Source: Acinetobacter guerrae
GTDB taxonomy: Bacteria > Pseudomonadota > Gammaproteobacteria > Pseudomonadales > Moraxellaceae
Assembly: GCF_009372255.1 (NCBI RefSeq)
Contig: NZ_LXGN01000004.1
Span: 62,001 to 126,000, forward strand
Direction of reading: 5' to 3'
Length of the DNA stretch: 64,000 nt
Position numbers and translations under genes: made by a program. The notes beneath the pieces were generated by a model that made no database searches, was not told the DNA's origin, and saw only the letters and a program-made list of their open reading frames with translations. Of the stretch, positions 1 to 8,242 are shown piece after piece; position 1 is the first letter of the stretch; each line of letters opens with the position of its first letter.

Positions 1-258
1 CAAAGCTGCGATTGCTTCTTCAGGTGGATTATCTGGATCTTGTCCCATAATTTTATCTAATGCAGGAATAACCAGATGCAACGCCAACGGCCCAAAAGAT
101 GCAAATAATTTACGTGTGGCTTTCGGCCCAAATTGGTAACCTAAAAAAGCAGTATTGGCAATATTGGGAATCACCACACCTAACAGCCATAGCTGACGTT
201 TTTTATCTTTATATGGCTGTCCTTGCTGAACGGGATCAATCTGCGTTATAGCATTCAT
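1..258 (-). CDS. alkM: Alkane 1-monooxygenase, N-terminal part (cut by window edge)
   Basis: Only the first 86 codons are in the window; the gene continues past base 1. AlkB/AlkM enzymes are integral membrane di-iron hydroxylases that oxidise n-alkanes to 1-alkanols. The visible part has a hydrophobic first membrane segment (around residues 18-32), then GYQFGPK, and the segment DKIMGQDPDNPPEEAI, which matches the conserved (G/D)-x-D-x-NPPEE stretch of AlkB proteins. The histidine boxes lie outside the window. The start at 258 is supported by an upstream AGGATAAAGAG ribosome-binding site. Direct repeats at 320-356 lie in its upstream region and may be the activator site. Confidence 0.8.
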   Translation of the reverse strand, partial: MNAITQIDPVQQGQPYKDKKRQLWLLGVVIPNIANTAFLGYQFGPKATRKLFASFGPLALHLVIPALDKIMGQDPDNPPEEAIAAL

Positions 259-319
259 CTCTTTATCCTCGACTGAATTCTCGATAAAGAAATTTTGCCA
301 ATAACGCTGTTTATGCAAT

Positions 320-356
320 ATTCATTTTATGACATTCATCATTCATTTTAAGACAT
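320..356 (-). promoter_or_regulatory. Two 16-bp direct repeats 21 bp apart upstream of alkM
   Basis: ATTCATTTTATGACAT (320-335) and ATTCATTTTAAGACAT (341-356) differ at one base and start exactly 21 bp apart, two helical turns, so both copies face the same side of the DNA. AraC/XylS-family activators typically bind such direct repeats, and the known alkM activator of Acinetobacter baylyi, AlkR, belongs to that family. The repeats end 62 bp before the alkM start codon. Assignment to AlkR is inference. Confidence 0.55.
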
Positions 357-479
357 AATCTTAAATATTTATTTTGTTCCTGATCATTCAATTTTTTAAT
401 AACGTTTGCTACATAATGGCTTCAATACCCTGATTGCTGATTTGTATGTTACATTTTCAGGGTTTCCATTTACGATCCA

Positions 480-872
480 ATGAATATGCTTGAATTCTGG
501 TTTAGTTCCGATATTTCACGTACTCAAAAAGTTTTGATTTTGATTATTACTTTACTTATTGCGGTTGGCTTGTATCGTTATCACCCTTTGCCTTTGGATA
601 TTATTTTAATGTTTGCTGGAACAGGCATTATTTTTTTAATCTGCCGCTACTTCAAGCAATATTTTGCTCAAAACAATCCAACTGGATTGCTTTATCGTTT
701 ATTGACATGGATTCCGATTGCACTGTTACTCACTCTACTTTTTATGAAAACCATGAATAATCTGATGTGGTGGGGCATTCAAGGGATCGCCTTTATGGCA
801 CTCGCTGTATTTATCTTTTCGCCACAATTCCTGTTTAAATCGAACGCAATCACCCCGCCTAAAGAGCATTAA
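480..872 (+). CDS. Small membrane protein, tandem paralogue 1
   Basis: A 130-residue protein of unknown function with about four hydrophobic membrane segments (roughly residues 18-33, 38-57, 72-90 and 97-115). No catalytic motif is visible. It is followed one base later by a 121-residue protein that starts the same way (MLxFWxS followed by R and K) and shares an NP pair and a C-terminal IQ-x-x-GF/AF-x-AL block, so the two are probably tandem duplicates and one transcription unit. The paralogue alignment favours the ATG at 486 over the one at 480; neither has a good ribosome-binding site. Confidence 0.65.
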   Translation: MNMLEFWFSSDISRTQKVLILIITLLIAVGLYRYHPLPLDIILMFAGTGIIFLICRYFKQYFAQNNPTGLLYRLLTWIPIALLLTLLFMKTMNNLMWWGIQGIAFMALAVFIFSPQFLFKSNAITPPKEH

Positions 873-873
873 T

Positions 874-1239
874 ATGTTAGCTTTTTGGTACTCAGAGCGT
901 TGTACCCGCGGCATAAAACTTAGTATTTGTATTGCTACATGCTTAATCATCTATATCAGTTCAAGCATTGAGAAATTACCAACTCTTTTTGTTGTCATGA
1001 GTCTGTTACTTGGAATGATCAATCATTTTTTACAGCAAAAAATAAAGCGTATTCAAGCTGACAACCCCTATGCAGAAGGGTTTTCAATCATTGGTTTTGT
1101 TTTTCCCATTATTGCTCTTATTAGCCTCATTTCTTTTTTGCCTCAATTACATAAATGGGCGCTGGCAATACAGGTCATCGGCTTTAGTGCTTTAGGCTTA
1201 TTTATGGTCTCGATTTATCAAAATCGCGCGCCTCGTTAA
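874..1239 (+). CDS. Small membrane protein, tandem paralogue 2
   Basis: A 121-residue membrane protein of unknown function with about four hydrophobic segments. It starts one base after the stop codon of its upstream paralogue, with an AAGAG ribosome-binding sequence inside the end of that gene, so translation is probably coupled. Similarity to the upstream protein is clearest at the N-terminus (MLAFWYSE against MLEFWFSS) and near the last membrane segment. The pair could act as a hetero-oligomer, but nothing in the sequence shows a role. Confidence 0.65.
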   Translation: MLAFWYSERCTRGIKLSICIATCLIIYISSSIEKLPTLFVVMSLLLGMINHFLQQKIKRIQADNPYAEGFSIIGFVFPIIALISLISFLPQLHKWALAIQVIGFSALGLFMVSIYQNRAPR

Positions 1240-1348
1240 ACTTCAATTCTGCCTAATTGGCTGTTCATTACCAAGAAAAACCGCTAAGATTTAGGGTTAG
1301 TTTGTACTTATGTACACGCCCAAAAATGACGACATATCAGAGAGCATC

Positions 1349-2191
1349 ATGCGCGCATATTTAGACCTTTTACAACACATCCTCGACAATGGCGGCGACA
1401 AAGGTGACCGCACAGGAACAGGAACACGTTCAGTATTTGGTCATCAAATGCGTTTTGATCTATCTAAAGGTTTTCCTTTACTCACCACTAAAAAAGTCCA
1501 TTTCCGTTCGATTGTGATTGAGCTATTGTGGTTTTTAAAAGGCGATACCAACGTCCAATATCTCAAAGACAATAAAGTCAGCATTTGGGATGAGTGGTCG
1601 ACCGCCGAACAAACGGCTCGATTTGGTCGACCTGAAGGTGAGCTTGGCCCCGTGTATGGTCATCAATGGCGAAACTTCGGCGCAACAAAACAAGCAGATG
1701 GTCGATATAACTCCGATGGTTTTGATCAAATTCAATGGCTGATCAATGAAATTAAAACCAATCCAAATTCTCGTCGTCTGATTGTATCTGGTTGGAACCC
1801 CAATGAAGCAGGTCAGGTTGCACTTCCACCTTGTCATACTTTGTTCCAGTTTTTTGTTCAGGATGGCAAACTTTCCTGCCAACTTTATCAGCGAAGTGCC
1901 GATGTATTTTTAGGCGTGCCATTTAACATTGCCAGTTATGCTTTACTCACACATATGATTGCGCAAGTTTGTGATTTAGGTGTCGGTGATTTTGTCTGGA
2001 CAGGTGGAGACACGCATCTTTATGCCAATCATTTTGAGCAAGCACAATTGCAACTCACTCGTGAACCACTTGCGTTATGTCAATTAAAATTAAATCCAGA
2101 GATTCATGATATCTTTGATTTTCAATTTGAAGATATTGAGATTGTAGATTATCAATCACATCCAGCCATTAAAGCCCCTGTTGCAGTATAA
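1349..2191 (+). CDS. thyA: Thymidylate synthase
   Basis: Converts dUMP to dTMP using 5,10-methylene-tetrahydrofolate, which is oxidised to dihydrofolate. The 280-residue protein has the full ThyA pattern: RTGTGT near residue 21, the arginine pair at 142-143, the catalytic cysteine in PPCH (Cys162), the dUMP-binding [17 protein letters not shown] block and GDTHLYANH. It is longer than the 264-residue E. coli enzyme because of an insert around residues 85-120. The ATG at 1349 follows AGAGAG at a normal distance and gives the family N-terminus MRAYLDLL, so the upstream in-frame ATG at 1310 is rejected. folA follows 17 bp downstream and regenerates tetrahydrofolate from this enzyme's product. Confidence 0.97.
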   Translation: MRAYLDLLQHILDNGGDKGDRTGTGTRSVFGHQMRFDLSKGFPLLTTKKVHFRSIVIELLWFLKGDTNVQYLKDNKVSIWDEWSTAEQTARFGRPEGELGPVYGHQWRNFGATKQADGRYNSDGFDQIQWLINEIKTNPNSRRLIVSGWNPNEAGQVALPPCHTLFQFFVQDGKLSCQLYQRSADVFLGVPFNIASYALLTHMIAQVCDLGVGDFVWTGGDTHLYANHFEQAQLQLTREPLALCQLKLNPEIHDIFDFQFEDIEIVDYQSHPAIKAPVAV

Positions 2192-2208
2192 GGTTAAGGA
2201 AAATCAAA

Positions 2209-2718
2209 ATGACATTTCAAAACCTCGAAGTGGTACATGTGGTGGCTATGGATCAGCAACAATGTATTGGTAAAGGCAATGCTTTGCCGTGGCATATTTC
2301 CGCTGACTTAAAACATTTTAAGGAAATTACACAAGGCGGCGTGGTGATTATGGGCCGTAAAACATTGGAATCAATGGGACGCCCTTTACCCAATCGTATT
2401 AACTGGGTGATTACTCGCGATCCTACTTGGCAGTTTGAAGGAACCAAAGTTGCAGCCAGTATAGAAGCTGCCTTACAGGGCGCGGTACAAGATCTACAGC
2501 AATCTGATAAAAAATCATTGTTTATTATTGGTGGTGGTGAGATATTTAAACAAACACTTGATATTGCTGACCGTTTGGAACTTACGCATGTAGAACTTGA
2601 TGTTCAGGGGGATACTTTTTATCCTGCGATTCCTGAATCATTTAAAAAAATGAGTTCCGAACAGCATATCGATGATAAAACTGGCATTGCCTTTGAGTTT
2701 GCAAGCTACCAAAAATAA
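2209..2718 (+). CDS. folA: Dihydrofolate reductase
   Basis: Reduces dihydrofolate to tetrahydrofolate with NADPH and is the target of trimethoprim. Visible features are the N-terminal V-V-A-M-D strand, the Met20-loop region IGKGNALPWH (residues 20-29), the proton-donating acidic residue in SADLKHFK (Asp33), the nucleotide-binding MGRKT (48-52) and IIGGGEIF near the middle. Length 169 residues, slightly above the usual 159-165. It lies 17 bp behind thyA with an AAGGA site before the start, so the two form a thyA-folA operon that closes the dTMP/folate cycle. Confidence 0.96.
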   Translation: MTFQNLEVVHVVAMDQQQCIGKGNALPWHISADLKHFKEITQGGVVIMGRKTLESMGRPLPNRINWVITRDPTWQFEGTKVAASIEAALQGAVQDLQQSDKKSLFIIGGGEIFKQTLDIADRLELTHVELDVQGDTFYPAIPESFKKMSSEQHIDDKTGIAFEFASYQK

Positions 2719-2739
2719 AACTGATCGATTAGATGAATT

Positions 2740-3807
2740 ATGCAGAATATTGGAAAAACAGAATTTTTAATGGCGCTGAGTAAAGGAATTGTGCTCACTG
2801 CCTTTTCAATATTTTTGATTGTTTCAAGTTTATGGGTGTGTCTCGCACTTTGGATTCAACAACCTTTTGGTTGGTTAATCAGTCGAGTGCTGATTGGCAT
2901 ATGGATTGCTTTTGCTCTAAGTATACTAGGCATCTACATTACTCAGCATTTGATCAGTCGTCGGGTCGATATGCTGATTTATATCGTTGGGTTTATTGGT
3001 GTTCTGTTCTGGTATTTCAATATTACGCCACTACAAAATCGTGAATGGGACCCTGAAGTCGAAAAGATTCTTTCCTATGAACGTGATGGCGATGTGATCA
3101 CATTACATAATATTCGTAATTTTGACTGGAAGCCTGATGGTAGCTATACCCCACATTGGGAAACCCGTCGTCTGGACTTAAATAAAATTGAGGGTGTCAA
3201 TATTGTGACCTCCTATTGGATGGGACCACAAATCGCACATACCTTGGTGAGTTTTAATTTCAGCGATCAACAACCTCTCACCTTTTCTATTGAAATTCGT
3301 AAAGAAAAGAATGAAAGTTTTTCCGCAATCGGAGGGTTCTTCCGACAATTTGAACTGAGTTTAGTCGCAGCAGATGAAAAAGATATTATTTATACTCGAA
3401 GTAATATCCGCAAAGAACAAGTCTATCTATTCCCAATTAAAATGTCGAATACGCAAGCCAAAGCCTTATTTAATGAATATCTAAAAAGTGTAGATGAATT
3501 GCAAAAGCACGCTCGCTGGTACAATACTTTAACCAGTAATTGCACCACTCTGGTTTTTGATATGGTGCAAGCAATTAATCCAGATGAACTACCCAAAGAT
3601 TATCGTTTAATTGCGTCAGGTTATTTACCCAACTATCTTTATGATTTGGACGTGTTAAGTCATCATTACACTGTACCTGAGTGGTATCAAATGGCTTATA
3701 TCAATGCACGTGCAGCCGAGTATGAAACCTTTAAACACAAAACTAGCGCCAATTTTTCTGCGGTCATCCGTGAAGGTCTGCCACAACCAAACCAGCAACC
3801 CGAATAG
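2740..3807 (+). CDS. DUF4105 (Lnb N-terminal-like) membrane protein
   Basis: A 355-residue protein with three to four membrane segments in the first 110 residues, followed by a soluble region with the W-x-N...SNCTTLVF pattern (around residues 260-280) typical of DUF4105, a papain-like fold domain also called the Lnb N-terminal periplasmic domain. The Cys in NCTT is the likely nucleophile of such folds. Its substrate is unknown. It begins 21 bp after folA and may be co-transcribed. The start is uncertain: ATGs at 2740 and 2770 are both possible and neither has a strong ribosome-binding site. Confidence 0.7.
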   Translation: MQNIGKTEFLMALSKGIVLTAFSIFLIVSSLWVCLALWIQQPFGWLISRVLIGIWIAFALSILGIYITQHLISRRVDMLIYIVGFIGVLFWYFNITPLQNREWDPEVEKILSYERDGDVITLHNIRNFDWKPDGSYTPHWETRRLDLNKIEGVNIVTSYWMGPQIAHTLVSFNFSDQQPLTFSIEIRKEKNESFSAIGGFFRQFELSLVAADEKDIIYTRSNIRKEQVYLFPIKMSNTQAKALFNEYLKSVDELQKHARWYNTLTSNCTTLVFDMVQAINPDELPKDYRLIASGYLPNYLYDLDVLSHHYTVPEWYQMAYINARAAEYETFKHKTSANFSAVIREGLPQPNQQPE

Positions 3808-3933
3808 ATTATGAAGATAATGTGGGGCTATACTAAAAATTAACTACACAATTTCACGCTTTTTCACTGCCTTTACTGTTTTTTTTTGCTCTTATATCTA
3901 GCAATTTAGATCAGTTTATTTAGGGTTATTTTC

Positions 3934-4416
3934 ATGCTCAAGCAGTTGATGATTTCAACAGGTTTCATTTCGTTTCTTACCATCACAGGTTGTGCAAGCA
4001 TGACCTCAACACCTGTTCAGTCAGAACCAAAGCCTGCTAGCCCAGTGCTTCCTGCTCAATCAGAAAATTCAAACCTATTATATGCTCAACGCTGGGTAGC
4101 CACAGAAATTAATGGCTTTCAGGTTCAACCTTCTGAAAAAATGCCTCAAATCCAATTTGATTCTAGGTCTAAACGTTTTAGCGGCTCAGATGGCTGCAAT
4201 CAGATTATGGGCAGTTTTAGCACAACAGATGACAGATTAAACTTAGGTCAAATCGCAAGCACCAAAATGATGTGCACAGATGCGAATAGCCTTACAGCCA
4301 CACAATACCAACAAGCACTGGAAAAAGTTGCCCGTTACCGTGCTAGCTCACAACTACTGGTATTGTTTGATCAAAATGGTCAGACCTTGATCGCTTTAAA
4401 AAAAGCAGATCAATAG
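3934..4416 (+). CDS. HslJ/META-domain lipoprotein
   Basis: A 160-residue lipoprotein: a hydrophobic leader ends in a lipobox with Cys20 (LTITGC), then a Ser/Pro-rich linker (residues 21-50) leads to one META domain. The domain shows the typical core W-V-A-T-E-I-N-G, IQFD, FSGSDGCNQIMGSF and a later MMCTD. E. coli HslJ, the best known relative, is a heat-inducible outer-membrane lipoprotein linked to novobiocin tolerance. Function here is inferred from the domain only. Translation signal AGGG lies 9 bp before the ATG. Confidence 0.8.
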   Translation: MLKQLMISTGFISFLTITGCASMTSTPVQSEPKPASPVLPAQSENSNLLYAQRWVATEINGFQVQPSEKMPQIQFDSRSKRFSGSDGCNQIMGSFSTTDDRLNLGQIASTKMMCTDANSLTATQYQQALEKVARYRASSQLLVLFDQNGQTLIALKKADQ

Positions 4417-4512
4417 ATTTATTATTTTAATTTACAAATTTAACCTTATGAATAAATTGTGGTAACACTATAGCGTTAAAGTTATAAGCAATGAAAATAG
4501 AGGGATCAATAT

Positions 4513-5034
4513 ATGCAACAAGCTTTATTTGGCGGAGGCTGTTTTTGGTGTACCGAAGCGGTATTCTTGCAGATTCAGGGTGTCAACAAAGTGGTCAGTG
4601 GTTATGCAGGTGGAGATATTCCAAACCCTAGCTACGAGGCCGTGTGCACAGGTCAAACCAAACACGCAGAGGTGATTTTAATTGATTTTGATGAGCAGCA
4701 AATCAGCTATACGCAATTGCTCAATGTTTTCTTTGCAACACATGATCCAACGACACTGAATCGTCAAGGGAATGATGTCGGCACTCAATATCGCTCCGTT
4801 ATATATTATTTTGATGAAACCCAGAAACAGCAAGCTGAGCAATTTATTGCAGAATTAAAACAGGAAGGTATCGATATCGTCACCGAACTCAGCCCTGTAC
4901 CAACCTTTTATCCTGCTGAAGATTATCATCAAAACTTTTATGCCAAAAATCCTTCGCAGGGCTATTGTAACTTTGCAATCCCGCCCAAGCTGTCAAAGCT
5001 TAGAGGAAAGTTTCAAGATTTACTAAAACACTGA
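4513..5034 (+). CDS. msrA: Peptide-methionine (S)-S-oxide reductase
   Basis: Repairs oxidised methionine, reducing the S-epimer of methionine sulfoxide in proteins. The 173-residue protein starts with the active-site signature GCFWC (nucleophile Cys10) and continues with [20 protein letters not shown] and the C-terminal [10 protein letters not shown] segment of the family. It is a stand-alone MsrA without a fused MsrB domain. AGAGGGA precedes the ATG. A strong hairpin with T tract follows the stop and separates it from the convergent exbD. Confidence 0.96.
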   Translation: MQQALFGGGCFWCTEAVFLQIQGVNKVVSGYAGGDIPNPSYEAVCTGQTKHAEVILIDFDEQQISYTQLLNVFFATHDPTTLNRQGNDVGTQYRSVIYYFDETQKQQAEQFIAELKQEGIDIVTELSPVPTFYPAEDYHQNFYAKNPSQGYCNFAIPPKLSKLRGKFQDLLKH

Positions 5035-5058
5035 GTGAATAAAATTTTGAGATAAAAA

Positions 5059-5089
5059 AAGCAACTCATTTGAGTTGCTTTACTTTTTT
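5059..5089. terminator. Bidirectional terminator between msrA and exbD
   Basis: Perfect stem AAGCAACTC (5059-5067) / GAGTTGCTT (5072-5080) with loop ATTT. A T-rich tail lies on the plus side and an A run precedes the stem, so it can stop transcription from both msrA and the tonB-exbB-exbD operon. Confidence 0.85.
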
Positions 5090-5106
5090 AAATTTCAAGG
5101 GGAAAC

Positions 5107-5511
5107 CTAGTTTTCACTCACGAAAGCAATATCACTGAGTCCGGCTTCACTCGCACGTGACATGACTTGCGCCACAGTATCATAACGTGATTCTTTATCT
5201 GCACGTAATTGTACAGTTGGCTTCTGAGCTGATTGACCTGCTTCATTAAAACGTCGCTGAAGTTCATCCAACGTAATGTTTTCTTGTCCCCACGCGATAT
5301 CACCATTTGCATTAATACTAATCGTAATTGGTTTATCTGGTGGTGGCTGAATTTCAGCAGTTGTTTTTGGTAAAGTTAATGGCACTGATGGGTTGGCGAC
5401 CGTCGCTGTGACAAGGAAAATGATCATCAATACCAACATAATGTCAATTAACGGAATGAGGTTCATCTCATTCATGCCACTGTCGTGGTCTTCACCCAAT
5501 TGAAAAGCCAT
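5107..5511 (-). CDS. exbD: Biopolymer transport protein ExbD
   Basis: Part of the inner-membrane TonB-ExbB-ExbD motor that uses the proton gradient to power outer-membrane uptake of iron carriers. The 134-residue protein has a short cytoplasmic N-terminus, one membrane segment (about 20-40) carrying the essential aspartate Asp23 in NLIPLIDIMLVLM, and a periplasmic domain ending in SDIAFVSEN. Its ATG overlaps the exbB stop by one base (TAATG) with GGAGG inside exbB, so translation is coupled. Confidence 0.95.
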   Translation of the reverse strand: MAFQLGEDHDSGMNEMNLIPLIDIMLVLMIIFLVTATVANPSVPLTLPKTTAEIQPPPDKPITISINANGDIAWGQENITLDELQRRFNEAGQSAQKPTVQLRADKESRYDTVAQVMSRASEAGLSDIAFVSEN

Positions 5512-6134
5512 TAAGCTTGACCTCCAACATAACTTTGTGAAGTCGCTTTCACATCAGCTTTCGCTTCTACTGAGTCTTGTAGCAACATTGTATCAATCAA
5601 TAAGCTATGTGCCTGATCCTGTAAATCATGCGCCAAGCCGCGATTAAAACGTACACAAATGTTGTAAGCCAATACTGCAGGAATCGCAACAGCCAAGCCC
5701 AAACCTGTCATGATCAGTGCTTCACCCACTGGTGTTGCAACCTGAGCCAAACCTGCCTGACCACTTTTACCAACCGCAACTAAAGCATGGAAAATACCCC
5801 ATACCGTACCAAACAAACCAACAAAAGGTGCGATTGATGCAATGGTACCTAATACTGCAACACCTTTTTCAGCATTTGATTTTTCGGCAGAGATCTGACG
5901 AAGTAAAGCTTGTTCAGCTACAGCTTTACGCTGATCAAATGGAAGATGTACAAATTTTGCTTTTAAGCTAGATAATGCTTTGGTCAGTTGAGCATAAGCT
6001 TGTTGTTTTAATTGGCGTGTTCCCATCAAACGCAGGATGAAAATCGTCCAGGTTGCAATCGACATGACCAAAAGCACAAAATACAATGTTTTGCTGACTG
6101 CATCTGCATGTTGCCAATAAACTGAAAAGTTCAT
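5511..6134 (-). CDS. exbB: Biopolymer transport protein ExbB (MotA/TolQ/ExbB family)
   Basis: Scaffold subunit of the TonB motor, forming the pentamer around ExbD. The 207-residue protein has three membrane segments: one near residues 15-35, then the conserved pair with IASIAPFVGLFGTVWGI (about 97-115) and GEALIMTGLGLAVAIPAVLAYN (about 140-165). AGGAG precedes the start. It lies 19 bp after tonB and overlaps exbD, so the three genes are one operon. Confidence 0.95.
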   Translation of the reverse strand: MNFSVYWQHADAVSKTLYFVLLVMSIATWTIFILRLMGTRQLKQQAYAQLTKALSSLKAKFVHLPFDQRKAVAEQALLRQISAEKSNAEKGVAVLGTIASIAPFVGLFGTVWGIFHALVAVGKSGQAGLAQVATPVGEALIMTGLGLAVAIPAVLAYNICVRFNRGLAHDLQDQAHSLLIDTMLLQDSVEAKADVKATSQSYVGGQA

Positions 6135-6153
6135 ACTCGAACTCCTGAAAATG

Positions 6154-6936
6154 TTAGCCGTTAGGATTCAATGTTAATTCAAATGGTTGTTCTGCCCGAA
6201 TCGGGTAAGCCACACCATTTTCTTTATACGGTTTGAATTTTGCACTGCGCACTGCGCGTAAAATCTTGTCATCTAGTGAAGCAACACCACTACTACGCGT
6301 CACACGCGCATTGGTAATTTTGCCACTTTCATCTGCTTCAATCATGATCACCACAGTTCGGGTTTCGCCTTGTAAATCCCGATTGGTGTATGAAGGACGC
6401 GGAGAACGACTCCACTGTACACCTGAGCCACCAATCGATACGCTTTTAGGCGATGGATCGCGTTGCGGTTCCGCTGCTGGTTGTGGAGCTGGTTTCGCTT
6501 TTTCGACCACTTTTTCAGTGACTGTCGTCGTGGTCGTTAAAGGTTTCATATCAACCTTTGGTTCTGCTTTAACCACTTCTTTAGGTGTTTCCGCCTTTTT
6601 CACCTGCTGCACTTTTTCCACTTTCTTTGGTGGTGGTGCAACTTTTTCTACAACCTTAACCTCTTTTACCTCTTTTTTCGGTTTTGGCTCTTCCTTCTTA
6701 GGTTCTGCCTTCGGCTTTGGAGGTAATGGAGGTGGTGCCTGAATTTTAACGAAACGAACGTTTAACGGTTGTTTCTCAATCGGTTTCAGTTCAGGACTTT
6801 TAATATGACTCACCGCCCATAACACTCCCATATGACCAATCACAACCGCAATAAGTGCAGTGATGACCTTTTTTTTCATCGGATGAGGAGAATTCGGAGG
6901 AGTAGAATTCAAAGTTATTGCAGGAGATTGACTCAT
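6154..6936 (-). CDS. tonB: Energy transducer TonB
   Basis: Periplasm-spanning protein that transmits ExbBD energy to TonB-dependent outer-membrane receptors. The 260 residues comprise a short cytoplasmic tail, one membrane anchor (about 23-42, VITALIAVVIGHMGVLWAV), a long Pro/Lys/Glu-rich spacer (about 65-165) with PPPLPPKPKAEPKKEEPKPK, and a C-terminal TonB domain with YPxxA-like PSYTNRDLQGE, VVIMIEADESGKI and the end FELTLNPNG. First gene of tonB-exbB-exbD. A Fur-like site lies about 100 bp upstream of its start, so iron repression is likely. Confidence 0.95.
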   Translation of the reverse strand: MSQSPAITLNSTPPNSPHPMKKKVITALIAVVIGHMGVLWAVSHIKSPELKPIEKQPLNVRFVKIQAPPPLPPKPKAEPKKEEPKPKKEVKEVKVVEKVAPPPKKVEKVQQVKKAETPKEVVKAEPKVDMKPLTTTTTVTEKVVEKAKPAPQPAAEPQRDPSPKSVSIGGSGVQWSRSPRPSYTNRDLQGETRTVVIMIEADESGKITNARVTRSSGVASLDDKILRAVRSAKFKPYKENGVAYPIRAEQPFELTLNPNG

Positions 6937-7200
6937 GTGAATCTAATTACCTTGTTGAAAACCAAACGTCCGAAAATATGTATCAGAGCGATTTAGTTCA
7001 TCGGTTCAAACAATTAAAGTAACGCGATAATAAATGAGAAGTGTTTTCATTTGCAACCATTATTTTACTAATTTGTAACCAATAAAATTAAATTTACATA
7101 TATTTCAATAGTATAAAACAAAAGTTTAACTATAGAAAATTCCTTAAATAATATGCATTGTAATCGGAAACAATGGATATGTTATATCATAACAAGCAGT
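6937..7200. other. Regulatory intergenic region between tonB and purU end
   Basis: Very AT-rich. Apart from the Fur-like palindrome at 7033-7051, I see only poly-A/T tracts consistent with a promoter for tonB. A short plus-strand open frame starting at 7153 runs into the antisense of purU and has no ribosome-binding site. Confidence 0.5.
7033..7051. promoter_or_regulatory. Fur box upstream of tonB
   Basis: AATGAGAAGTGTTTTCATT is a 19-bp near-palindrome centred on T7042. It fits the AATGATAAT-N-ATTATCATT form of the Fur consensus at all but a few positions. It lies 97-115 bp before the tonB start codon. Binding is inferred. Confidence 0.65.
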
Positions 7201-7239
7201 GCGGTTAAAAAAAGCATATCCTTAAATATGCTTTACCGC
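7201..7239 (-). terminator. purU terminator
   Basis: Read on the minus strand, an outer GCGGT/ACCGC pair encloses a perfect stem AAAGCATAT / ATATGCTTT with loop TTAAGG, followed by a T run. It lies 18 bp after the purU stop. Confidence 0.85.
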
Positions 7240-7257
7240 GTGTACTGCTTTAAAATT

Positions 7258-8124
7258 TTACTGGAATACGACGGTCTTGTTGCCATCGACAATAATACGA
7301 TCTTCAAGATGCCATTTTACCGCTCTCGCCAATACATTACGTTCAACATCTTGTCCAAGTTCGCGTAACTGTTCTACGGTAAAATCGTGATTAACACGTT
7401 CTACATCCTGCTCAATGATCGGGCCTTGATCCAGATCAGCAGTCACATAATGCGCCGTTGCTCCAATCAGTTTGACACCTTTTTCATAAGCTTGTTTGTA
7501 AGGATTGGCCCCCACAAAGGCGGGTAAGAAGGAATGATGAATATTAATCACCTTCATTTCCCAGCGCTGAACAAACTCTTCATCCAGAATTTGCATATAA
7601 CGCGCCAATACCAACAAGTCATTACCTTGCATCAGCTCATCGATTTTGGCATAAGCTTCACGTTTATTTTCTTTGTTAACAGACACCACTTCAAATGGAA
7701 TACCAAAGTTTTCCACGGCTTCACGTAAGTCTTCGTGATTTGACACTACTTTGGTAATTTCACAAGCCAAACCACCCCGTGCATGTCGCCATAATAGCTC
7801 AAGCAAAGCATGGTCGACCTTAGAAACTAAAATTCCGACCTTTTTTAGCTCATTTACAAATGCTAGACGCCATTGCATGTTATAGCGCTCAGCGACGTTT
7901 GCCGCAAAAGTCTGAATCAATGTATCTTTACGGCTTTGTAGATGCTCCAACTCAAACTCAACACGCATAAAATAGCGTCCGCCCTGAGCTTCTGTTGCGT
8001 ATTGATCAAGTGCGGTAATATTTGCTCCCTGATGATACAAAAAGCTCGATACAGCTTGCACGATGCCCGGCTTGTCTTCACAAGTAATGAGTAAACGTGC
8101 TGTATTGGCGGTGGTCGTGTTCAT
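7258..8124 (-). CDS. purU: Formyltetrahydrofolate deformylase
   Basis: Hydrolyses 10-formyl-THF to formate and THF, which supplies formate to PurT and balances the one-carbon pool. The 288 residues hold an N-terminal ACT regulatory domain (about 8-85, LLITCEDKPGIVQAVSSFL) and a formyltransferase-fold domain (about 95-288) with the catalytic INIHHSFLPAF motif (Asn and His) and the aspartate in HYVTADLDQGPIIEQD. Length matches the family. A weak ribosome-binding site precedes the start. Transcribed alone, with its own terminator. Confidence 0.95.
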   Translation of the reverse strand: MNTTTANTARLLITCEDKPGIVQAVSSFLYHQGANITALDQYATEAQGGRYFMRVEFELEHLQSRKDTLIQTFAANVAERYNMQWRLAFVNELKKVGILVSKVDHALLELLWRHARGGLACEITKVVSNHEDLREAVENFGIPFEVVSVNKENKREAYAKIDELMQGNDLLVLARYMQILDEEFVQRWEMKVINIHHSFLPAFVGANPYKQAYEKGVKLIGATAHYVTADLDQGPIIEQDVERVNHDFTVEQLRELGQDVERNVLARAVKWHLEDRIIVDGNKTVVFQ

Positions 8125-8242
8125 TTGATTAATATCACTTATAAGTCAATTTAAAAACAAGCCGAGTATTCTAGCGCTTTTTCCGCAGAGACTAAATAGT
8201 TTCCTTAAGCGGACCATCACGCGAAATAAGACTGACTACATA

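Noticed and set aside
6233-6742. Long plus-strand open frame opposite tonB
   Set aside because: It mirrors the Pro/Lys-rich spacer of tonB on the other strand; low-complexity Ser/Thr/Phe-rich translation, no ribosome-binding site.
7153-7368. Small plus-strand open frame between tonB and purU
   Set aside because: It runs through the purU terminator and the antisense of purU, with no ribosome-binding site or motif.
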